Part shown: piece by piece, positions 1 to 5,399 of the stretch
Position numbering within the stretch: the first letter of the stretch is position 1
Layout: each line of letters opens with the position of its first letter
Source: CAISIP01 sp031367285
GTDB lineage: Bacteria > Pseudomonadota > Gammaproteobacteria > Burkholderiales > Burkholderiaceae_C
Length of the DNA: 20,032 nt
Reading direction: 5' to 3'
NCBI GenBank assembly: GCA_031367285.1
Contig: JANLPN010000320.1
Location: 1 to 20,032 of the forward strand
Made by a program: the position numbers and the translations under genes
The notes under the pieces: generated by a model
What the model was told of the DNA's origin: nothing
Databases searched by the model: none
What the model saw: only the letters and a program-made list of their open reading frames with translations

Positions 1-350
1 CTGGCCACCACCACCGGCGTGAACAGATGCGCCTTGATGGCTTTGCCAAACAGCAGGCCCAGTACCACGGCCGGGGCAAACGCAATCAGCACATTCAGCG
101 CAAACCGCTGCGCCTGTTGCTGGCTGGGCAGCGCAACCAGGGTGTCGCGGATTTTTTGCCAGTAGACAATGATCACGGCCAGGATGGCACCGGTCTGGAT
201 CGCAATGTCGAACACCTTGCCTTTGGCGTCGTCCATGCCGAGCAGGGAGCCGGCAAGAATCAGATGGCCGGTGGAAGAAATCGGCAGGAACTCGGTCAGG
301 CCCTCGACGATGCCCATCACCGCGGCCTTGGCCAGTAAAACAAAATCCAC
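1..350 (-). CDS. uppP: Undecaprenyl-diphosphatase UppP/BacA, N-terminal part (runs off left edge)
   Basis: UppP is an integral membrane enzyme that removes a phosphate from undecaprenyl diphosphate so the lipid carrier can be reused for peptidoglycan and other envelope polymers; it gives bacitracin tolerance. About 116 codons are visible. The first 30 residues carry the family signature EGLTEFLPISSTGHL, with acidic residues Glu16 and Glu20 and His29. Two hydrophobic stretches follow (IQTGAILAVIIVYW and LNVLIAFAPAVVLGLLFG). The second signature, PGxSRS, would lie beyond the window. The start is a GTG at 348-350, chosen because AGGAG sits five bases upstream and because the protein then begins just before the first helix; the first in-frame ATG is 11 codons later and would cut into it. 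The gene is divergent from the DUF2306 gene at 567. Identification is firm; only the 3' part is missing. Confidence 0.95.
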   Translation of the reverse strand, partial: MDFVLLAKAAVMGIVEGLTEFLPISSTGHLILAGSLLGMDDAKGKVFDIAIQTGAILAVIIVYWQKIRDTLVALPSQQQAQRFALNVLIAFAPAVVLGLLFGKAIKAHLFTPVVVA

Positions 351-566
351 GTGCTCTCCTTTAGTGCCGGTGGATTATCGCTGCCGTGCGGGCCACTCCG
401 CGCCCACAGTCCGGCCCGCGAAGCCGCAGCCGTGGCGGCTCCGGTACCGCGTCTGGCGCCGCAACGGCAACCGCTCACCCCGTAAAAGGCGCGTTTCGTC
501 CCATACCGCTGGCCCGTCCCCGCGGCCCAAGGCAAAGTCCGTCCCAACACGTACCGGAGCAGCCCC

Positions 567-980
567 ATGAACCTCACGCCCTTGATCGCCGTCCACATGA
601 GTGCCGCCCTGGCCGCCGTTGCCGTGGGCCCGGTTGCCCTGTGGGCGCGCAAGGGCGCCACGCAACGGCCCCGCCTGCACCGTGCTTTCGGCTACGCGTG
701 GGTCACGCTGATGCTGGTAACCGCTGTTTCGGCCATCTTTATCCGCGACTTCAGCCTGCCCAATCTGGCCGGTTATACACCCATCCATCTGCTGGTGCCG
801 GTCACGTTTTTCGGCTTGTTCAGCGCTTTCCATTACCTGGCCAAAGGCAGAATCCGCAGCCACCGCATGACCATGCAGGGTCTCTATGTGAGCACCTGTG
901 TCGTGGCGGGTGCCTTCACCCTGTTGCCAAACCGTTACCTGGGCCGCCTGGTCTGGGGCCAGTGGCTCGGGCTGGTTTGA
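567..980 (+). CDS. DUF2306-type four-helix membrane protein
   Basis: A 137-residue integral membrane protein of unknown function. Four hydrophobic segments can be drawn at about residues 5-26, 43-61, 72-92 and 105-122. Family-like features are the early HMSAALAAVAVGPVAL, a basic loop RPRLHRAFGYAW, a PIHLL motif in helix 3 and the cytosolic-looking RIRSHRMTMQGLY leading into helix 4. The spaced histidines and basic loops match the DUF2306 pattern. The start ATG has GGAG eleven bases upstream, a weak but usable site. It is separated by 25 bases from the next membrane-protein gene on the same strand, so the two are probably co-transcribed. The 216 bases between it and uppP must hold both divergent promoters, but no convincing -35/-10 pair was found there. 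Confidence 0.8.
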   Translation: MNLTPLIAVHMSAALAAVAVGPVALWARKGATQRPRLHRAFGYAWVTLMLVTAVSAIFIRDFSLPNLAGYTPIHLLVPVTFFGLFSAFHYLAKGRIRSHRMTMQGLYVSTCVVAGAFTLLPNRYLGRLVWGQWLGLV

Positions 981-1005
981 CCGACTTTTTTTGAAGGAGA
1001 AACCC

Positions 1006-1536
1006 ATGTTGTACGAAATTCTTGCGCATACGCCGCTCTGGGTCTGGGGCATCCTGCTGGCGCTGGTGTGGCTGGGCCTGTCCCAGTCGGTGCCGCGGCG
1101 CGCCAGACTGCGCCGGGTGCTGCTGCTGCCACTGGCCATGACCGTTTTGTCGCTGTATGGCACCTTCACCACGTTCCACCCGGTCTATTGGAGCTGGGTG
1201 CTGTGGGCCGGGGCCGCGGCGGTCTCCATTGCCTGGTTCGCGTCCAGCGAGCTGCCGGCCGGCGTGGATTATGACCCGTCGGCGCAGGTGTTCCGCCTGC
1301 CCGGCAGCTGGATGCCGCTCGGTTTGATGATGGCCATCTTTCTGACCCGCTACGTGGTGGCGGTTGTGCTGGCCATGCACCCCGCACTGACCCACGACGT
1401 TGCGGTCGCGGCGATCGTGGCCAGCCTTTACGGCGCCTTGAGCGGCGTGTTCATCGGCCGCTTGCTGCGCTTGCTGCGCCGGGCCCGTGAAAGCGAGCCG
1501 GCGCCACCCGCTGCGCCCAACATCGCTTGGGGCTAA
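1006..1536 (+). CDS. Membrane protein of unknown function, DUF6622-like
   Basis: A 176-residue predicted membrane protein. The N-terminus MLYEILAHTPLWVWGILL is a first helix, followed by further hydrophobic stretches around residues 42-58 (LLLPLAMTVLSLYGTF), 62-78 (WSWVLWAGAAAVSIAWF), 103-121 (MPLGLMMAIFLTRYVVAVV) and 127-150. It ends in an arginine-rich cytosolic tail. The reading frame is open back to 898, but 1006 is chosen because AAGGAG lies directly upstream and the protein then begins with a typical family N-terminus (HTPLWVWGILLALVWLGLSQ). I associate this pattern with the DUF6622 family from memory, without a search. The stop codon abuts the palindromic element at 1537. Function is not known; a shared transcript with the DUF2306 gene is likely. 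Confidence 0.75.
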   Translation: MLYEILAHTPLWVWGILLALVWLGLSQSVPRRARLRRVLLLPLAMTVLSLYGTFTTFHPVYWSWVLWAGAAAVSIAWFASSELPAGVDYDPSAQVFRLPGSWMPLGLMMAIFLTRYVVAVVLAMHPALTHDVAVAAIVASLYGALSGVFIGRLLRLLRRARESEPAPPAAPNIAWG

Positions 1537-1697
1537 GTACCCCGTTTCGTAAATACACACACGTAATGAAATCGATGCGTTTCGGGTTAGGGCAAGGCGC
1601 AGACCGCAGCGATACCACGTGGTATCGCGAGGATTTGCAACGCGGCCATGGCTCGAAAGGCGCGGTTTCATGTGGATGTATTTGCGAAATGGGGTAC
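1537..1697. repeat. 161-bp imperfect palindrome, MITE- or ERIC-like intergenic element
   Basis: The left end GTACCCCGTTTCGTAAATACA matches the reverse complement of the right end (GTACCCCATTTCGCAAATACA) with two mismatches. The centre, 1609-1628, is a perfect 20-bp palindrome GCGATACCACGTGGTATCGC lying almost exactly at the midpoint of the element. The arms between are only partly complementary. Both strands therefore read nearly alike, as in miniature inverted-repeat elements that fold as one long hairpin. It starts immediately after the TAA of the preceding gene and ends about 50 bases before the next start codon. No clear flanking target duplication and no second copy were seen in the window. 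No transposase is encoded within it. Confidence 0.75.
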
Positions 1698-1748
1698 CAA
1701 GCCGCGGCAACCCTCCGTTTCCCCTTGACCAAAGCCAAAGGAAAAACC

Positions 1749-2042
1749 ATGACAAGCGAATCTCTTTCAGCCTCCGACATCGAGCGCCTGGCGCATAAAC
1801 GCGCCGCCGCGCGCCTGGGCTGGTACATACATGCCAGTGTCTTCGTGCTGGTCAATACGGCGCTGTATGCCGGTGCCGCAATTACGGGCCGCCACTGGAT
1901 GATGGGCCCGCTTCTCGCCTGGGGCCTGGGACTTGCGATCCACGGCGCAGTAGTGTGGATGGCCCTGCCCGGCACCCGTCTGTACCAGCACCTGTTGCAG
2001 CGCGAGATGGCACGCCTGCAGCCGCAGCGTGATCCGTGGTGA
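1749..2042 (+). CDS. 2TM-domain protein, first copy
   Basis: A 97-residue protein with a charged N-terminal helix (IERLAHKRAAARLGWYIH), two hydrophobic segments (about residues 25-46 and 53-72) joined by a short turn, and a polar, arginine/glutamine-rich tail. This is the layout of the 2TM domain (PF13239), whose role is unknown and which also occurs fused to LytS-type histidine kinases. It is clearly a paralogue of the protein at 3136-3432: both share RLGWYIHAS or KLGWYIHAS, VLVN, and WGLGLA(I/L)HG. The start ATG has AAAGGA eight bases upstream. Its last bases overlap the GTG start of the hydrolase, so translation of the two is probably coupled. An in-frame extension back into the palindromic element exists but has no ribosome site and is not favoured. 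Confidence 0.82.
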   Translation: MTSESLSASDIERLAHKRAAARLGWYIHASVFVLVNTALYAGAAITGRHWMMGPLLAWGLGLAIHGAVVWMALPGTRLYQHLLQREMARLQPQRDPW

Positions 2043-3085
2043 GACCCGGCGCCATAAAAACCCTGCTGCAGACCGCAAGGGCGTTGGCCTTGACCGTGTG
2101 GTGTGCCTGGGCCCACGCCAGTGTGGGCCTGACCACCCTGCCGGGACCGGACGGCGACGGCCCGGTGACGGTGTTCTACCCCTCCAGCGCCGCCACTGCC
2201 CCTCTGCGGCGCGGCAGCTTTACCCTCGACGTGGCCTGGCAAGGTGCTGCAGTCGCCGGCAACGGGCGCCTGATTGTGTTGTCGCACGGGTCCGGTGGTT
2301 CACCCTGGCCACAAAGTGACCTGGCGCAAGCCCTGGCCCGGGCGGGGTTCGTGGTTGCCATGCCCGAACACACCGGGGACAACTGGCACGACATGGGCAA
2401 GGTCGGCCCCGAGAGCTGGAAGATACGCCCGCTCGAAGTGTCCCGCGCCATCTACGTGATCGGGCGCGACGCGCGCTTTGCGCCACTGGTGGACCTCACA
2501 CGCGTGGGTATGTACGGCATGTCGGCGGGTGGCCATACCGCGCTCACGCTAGCCGGCGGCCGCTGGTCTACGGCGCGGTTGCTGGCCCACTGCGAGGCTC
2601 ACCTCGCGGACGACTTCATGGCCTGCACCGGAGCCGCCACGGAACTCAAGGGCGATGGCTGGGACGGCATCAAGAAAACCGTGGCCATGGTGCTGATCCG
2701 CTGGCACCTGCGAGGCAAGGAGGAATGGCTGGGGCATACGGACCCGCGCATCAAGGCGGTGGTGGCCGGCGTGCCGATGGCGGCAGACTTTGACCTTGCC
2801 ACACTGGCCGCGCCAACGGTGCCGGTGGGTCTGGTCCAGGCCGAGCAGGACCATTGGCTGGTGCCCAGGTTTCACAGCGGCGCCGTAATAGCAGCATGCA
2901 AGACCTGCGAGTTGCTGGCCAGCCTGCCCACCGGCGGACACGGCGCCTTGTTGTCGCCGCTGGCGCACGATGAGCCGGCCCGGATTCAGCGGCTGCTGGC
3001 CGACCCGCCCGGATTCAATCGCGCCGAGGTCCCGGCCCTGTACCAGCGCATCAACCACTTCTTTCAGCAACACCTGCTGCCGTAA
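2036..3085 (+). CDS. Secreted alpha/beta hydrolase, predicted dienelactone-hydrolase-like family
   Basis: A 349-residue alpha/beta hydrolase. Residues 1-28 look like a signal peptide (basic start, hydrophobic ALALTVWCAWA, small-residue cleavage site AHA), so export to the periplasm is inferred. The oxyanion strand LIVLSHGSGG is near residue 82. The nucleophile elbow YGMSAGG places the catalytic Ser at 163, with likely partners Asp272 (AEQDHW) and His302 (GGHGALLS). This resembles the family annotated as predicted dienelactone hydrolases (COG4188), whose substrates are mostly unknown. The start is GTG at 2036, overlapping the upstream 2TM gene by seven bases; GTG 2039 is an equally possible start. 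The gene sits between two 2TM paralogues and upstream of a two-component system, hinting at an envelope-related role, but no substrate can be named. Confidence 0.82.
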   Translation: MVRPGAIKTLLQTARALALTVWCAWAHASVGLTTLPGPDGDGPVTVFYPSSAATAPLRRGSFTLDVAWQGAAVAGNGRLIVLSHGSGGSPWPQSDLAQALARAGFVVAMPEHTGDNWHDMGKVGPESWKIRPLEVSRAIYVIGRDARFAPLVDLTRVGMYGMSAGGHTALTLAGGRWSTARLLAHCEAHLADDFMACTGAATELKGDGWDGIKKTVAMVLIRWHLRGKEEWLGHTDPRIKAVVAGVPMAADFDLATLAAPTVPVGLVQAEQDHWLVPRFHSGAVIAACKTCELLASLPTGGHGALLSPLAHDEPARIQRLLADPPGFNRAEVPALYQRINHFFQQHLLP

Positions 3086-3087
3086 CG

Positions 3088-3117
3088 CGTGTTGCCCAGC
3101 CTGTAGCGGGCAACACG
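3088..3117 (+). terminator. Hairpin after the hydrolase gene, terminator-like without a T-run
   Basis: A perfect 10-bp stem, CGTGTTGCCC pairing with GGGCAACACG, encloses a 10-base loop three bases after the hydrolase stop codon. No run of T follows, so it is not a canonical intrinsic terminator. It could stabilise the upstream 3' end or weakly terminate before the promoter at 3122. Confidence 0.45.
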
Positions 3118-3121
3118 GCAC

Positions 3122-3127
3122 TAGAAT
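3122..3127 (+). promoter_or_regulatory. -10 box TAGAAT before the second 2TM gene, possible leaderless start
   Basis: TAGAAT ends eight bases before the ATG at 3136. With usual spacing, transcription would begin at or within about two bases of that ATG. No Shine-Dalgarno sequence is present (the gap is CAAAAAAC). No good -35 hexamer was found at 16-18 bases upstream, so the call rests on the -10 alone. Confidence 0.4.
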
Positions 3128-3135
3128 CAAAAAAC

Positions 3136-3432
3136 ATGTCCACCCCCCTGTCCGTTGAAGAAATCGACCGCATCGCGCGCAAACGCGCTGGTGCCAAACT
3201 GGGCTGGTACATCCATGCGTCGGTCTACGTTCTGGTCAACCTGTTTGTTTTTTCCATGTCGGAGTACGCGCTCGGAACCCGTGCCTGGTCGGTCAAGCCA
3301 CTGCTGGGCTGGGGTCTCGGGCTGGCCCTGCATGGCATCTCTGTCTGGTTCCTGGGCTCGGGCGGCGAGCTGCGCGAACGTATGGTGCAAAAGGAGCGCG
3401 AGCGCCTGCAGCGCCAGCAAGACGGGCGCTGA
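3136..3432 (+). CDS. 2TM-domain protein, second copy
   Basis: A 98-residue paralogue of the protein at 1749-2042, with the same plan: amphipathic N-terminus (IDRIARKRAGAKLGWYIH), two membrane helices at about residues 26-44 and 55-73, then a highly charged tail (ELRERMVQKERERLQRQQ) likely to be helical and cytosolic. The helix 1 motif KLGWYIHASVYVLVN and helix 2 motif LLGWGLGLALHG are shared with the first copy. No ribosome binding site precedes the ATG; a -10 box lies immediately upstream. It is followed after 30 bases by the histidine kinase gene. Since 2TM domains are also found fused to LytS-type kinases, an accessory role for that kinase is a reasonable inference, not shown by the sequence. 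Confidence 0.85.
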   Translation: MSTPLSVEEIDRIARKRAGAKLGWYIHASVYVLVNLFVFSMSEYALGTRAWSVKPLLGWGLGLALHGISVWFLGSGGELRERMVQKERERLQRQQDGR

Positions 3433-3462
3433 CCCGGGTGCGGCCATGAAACAGGCGCGGCC

Positions 3463-4491
3463 GTGAAGATCGACTGGCTCGTCAAGCTGCAGTACTTCCT
3501 TCAGACGATGGCGTTCTGCCTCTCGATATCCGCCATCCAGTTCGCTTTCCAGCCGGGCCGGCCCTACGAATTGCCGCTGGTCTATTCGGTCTGCATCGGC
3601 GCCTGCACCTGGGCCATCATCGACTTCGGCCGCCACCTGCTTGCCTCCGCGGCCGAAACCGGCTGGCCGCAAGGTGCCTCCAGGCTTTTCCTGCCGGTGG
3701 CCGGCATCATCGGGGGCTACTTCTTCGGCACGCTGGCCGGCGACTGGTGGTTTGGCTGGTCGTCGTGGAGCACGGAGGGCCGTTCGCAATTGCCGGTCTC
3801 CATCCTGATCACCGCGCTGGCCGGTGTTGCCGGCACCTATTTTTTTTACTCCCGCACCAAGAGCAGCTACCTGGAAACCAAAATGTCCGAGGCGCGCCGC
3901 CACGCATCGGAAGCCAAACTCAAGCTGCTGGAGACCCAGCTGGAGCCGCACATGTTGTTCAACACGCTGGCCAATCTGCGCGTGCTGATCGGCACCGATG
4001 CGCAACGTGCGCAAACCATGCTGGACCACATGATTGCCTACCTGCGCGCCACGCTCAGCGCGTCGCGCGCCAGCACCCACGCTTTGCAGGCCGAGTTTGA
4101 CCGGCTGCGCGACTACCTGGAGCTGATGGCCGTTCGCATGGGGCCGCGCCTGCGCTACACGTTGGACCTGCCGGCCGACCTGGCGGCGCAACCGGTACCC
4201 GCCCTGCTCTTGCAGCCGCTGGTGGAAAACGCCATCAAACACGGGCTGGAACCCAAGGTGCAGGGGGGCGCAATCACCGTGCGCGCACAGCGCGCCGGCC
4301 CATCGCTGCTGCTGCAGGTCATCGACACCGGGGTCGGCCTGTCGAATGATGGTACTGCAGGCAGCGGCTTTGGCCTGGCACAGGTGCGTGAACGCCTGGC
4401 CGCCACCTACGAAAATCATGCCAGCATCGAAATCGTGGCCGAGGATTCCGTTGGCACCGCAGTCCGCATCATGATTCCGATGCGGAAATGA
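3463..4491 (+). CDS. Sensor histidine kinase, LytS/YpdA (His_kinase PF06580) type
   Basis: A 342-residue membrane sensor kinase. About four hydrophobic segments fill residues 8-135 (for example LQYFLQTMAFCLSISAIQFAF and LFLPVAGIIGGYFFGTLAG), with no large extracytoplasmic domain. A helical linker leads to the His_kinase domain: QLEPHMLFN with the phospho-acceptor His163, then the ATP-binding HATPase_c domain with N-box PLVENAIKHG, G1 box DTGVGL and G2-like GSGFGLAQVRERL. This is the class that pairs with LytTR response regulators, and such a gene follows after seven bases. The start is GTG; a six-codon reading frame (ATG 3446, TGA 3464-3466) overlaps it as GTGA, which may couple initiation because no strong ribosome site is visible. 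The inducing signal is unknown; the helices alone suggest membrane or intramembrane sensing. Confidence 0.9.
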   Translation: MKIDWLVKLQYFLQTMAFCLSISAIQFAFQPGRPYELPLVYSVCIGACTWAIIDFGRHLLASAAETGWPQGASRLFLPVAGIIGGYFFGTLAGDWWFGWSSWSTEGRSQLPVSILITALAGVAGTYFFYSRTKSSYLETKMSEARRHASEAKLKLLETQLEPHMLFNTLANLRVLIGTDAQRAQTMLDHMIAYLRATLSASRASTHALQAEFDRLRDYLELMAVRMGPRLRYTLDLPADLAAQPVPALLLQPLVENAIKHGLEPKVQGGAITVRAQRAGPSLLLQVIDTGVGLSNDGTAGSGFGLAQVRERLAATYENHASIEIVAEDSVGTAVRIMIPMRK

Positions 4492-4498
4492 ACACACT

Positions 4499-5344
4499 AT
4501 GAAACCCCCATTACGCCCCACCGCCCTGATTGCCGAGGACGAGCCCTTGCTGGCGGCCGCATTGCAGGGCGAGCTGGCGCGGGCCTGGCCGGAGCTCGAG
4601 GTGCTGGCCATCGTCGGTGACGGTGCCTCGGCGGTGCGCTTGGCACTGGCGCACAAACCCGACGTGTTGTTCTTCGACATCCGTATGCCCGGCCAGAGCG
4701 GCCTGGAAGCGGCAGCGGAACTGGCCGACGCGTGGACCCTGCAGGCTGACGGGGGCTCGGCTTTCCCGGCACTGGTGTTCGTGACGGCCTACGACCAGTA
4801 CGCAGTGCAGGCTTTTGAGGCGCAGGCCATGGACTATCTGCTAAAGCCGGTGCAGGCTTCCCGGCTGCAAAAGACCGTGGCCAAATTACAGCAGGTGCTG
4901 GCCGGCCGCAGGCAAGACGCGCTGCCGCCCGGCGCCCCGGCCCTGGATACCGGCCTGCACCGTACGCTGGCCCAACTGCGCCAATTGCTCGGCGCATCTG
5001 GCGGAGCGGTAGCAGCGGCACCTTTGTCGGTAATCCAGGCCAGTGTAGGCAACACGATCCACATGGTGCCTTTGCACGAGGTGGTGTACCTGGAAGCGGC
5101 CGACAAATACGTACGGGTGCTGACGCCGGAGCGCGAATACCTGATTCGTACACCGCTCAAGGATCTGTTGCCGCAACTCGACGACCGGCAGTTCTGGCAG
5201 GTGCACCGTGCCACGGTGGTACGCGCGCAGGCCATCGAAGTAATCAACCGCGACGAAGCCGGCAAACTCTGGCTGCAACTGCACGGACGCTCCGAAAAAC
5301 TGGCGGTGAGCCGCCTGTATGCGCACCTGTTCAAGGCCATGTAG
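4499..5344 (+). CDS. LytTR-family response regulator (AlgR/LytR type)
   Basis: A 281-residue two-domain regulator. The N-terminal receiver domain (residues about 8-130) has the acidic pair Glu13/Asp14, phospho-acceptor Asp60 in LFFDIRMPG, the switch Thr in FVTAYDQ and the conserved Lys116 in DYLLKPV. A proline/alanine-rich linker of about 45 residues follows. The C-terminal LytTR DNA-binding domain (about 177-281) contains VVYLEAADKYVRVL, the RTPLKDLL helix, FWQVHRATVVR and the final LAVSR. It partners with the kinase seven bases upstream. LytTR proteins bind direct-repeat sites and commonly control envelope or membrane genes; the neighbouring 2TM, hydrolase and DUF genes are plausible targets, which is inference only. 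No obvious ribosome site stands before the ATG, consistent with translational coupling to the kinase. Confidence 0.93.
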   Translation: MKPPLRPTALIAEDEPLLAAALQGELARAWPELEVLAIVGDGASAVRLALAHKPDVLFFDIRMPGQSGLEAAAELADAWTLQADGGSAFPALVFVTAYDQYAVQAFEAQAMDYLLKPVQASRLQKTVAKLQQVLAGRRQDALPPGAPALDTGLHRTLAQLRQLLGASGGAVAAAPLSVIQASVGNTIHMVPLHEVVYLEAADKYVRVLTPEREYLIRTPLKDLLPQLDDRQFWQVHRATVVRAQAIEVINRDEAGKLWLQLHGRSEKLAVSRLYAHLFKAM

Positions 5345-5387
5345 CGCGTTTTGGGCGGGCCGGGCATCCTCGGAATGGTGGGCCGCC

Positions 5388-5393
5388 TAAAAT
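5388..5393 (+). promoter_or_regulatory. -10 box TAAAAT immediately before glnS, probable leaderless promoter
   Basis: TAAAAT ends six bases before the glnS ATG at 5400, which would place transcription start on or next to the A of the start codon. There is no Shine-Dalgarno sequence between. The -35 region (around 5365-5370) is poor. Confidence 0.5.
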
Positions 5394-5399
5394 TGGCGC

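Noticed and set aside
1527..1748. Possible coding continuation from the palindrome into the first 2TM gene
   Set aside because: The frame is open, but ATG 1749 has a good ribosome site and aligns with the start of the paralogue; the extension is translated repeat.
375..1755. Long minus-strand frames across the DUF2306 and DUF6622-like genes
   Set aside because: They lie opposite genes with clear membrane-protein patterns, and part of the frame is produced by the palindromic element reading similarly on both strands.
3840..3847. Run of eight T inside the kinase gene as a slippage site
   Set aside because: It encodes Tyr-Phe-Phe within a membrane helix; the frame is intact on both sides and nothing indicates programmed slippage.
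3127..4680. A 517-codon open frame on the minus strand across the kinase gene
   Set aside because: It is antisense to a kinase with all expected motifs, is low-complexity (Ala/Gly/Gln/Arg-rich) and shows no domain; it reflects high GC content in the third codon position.
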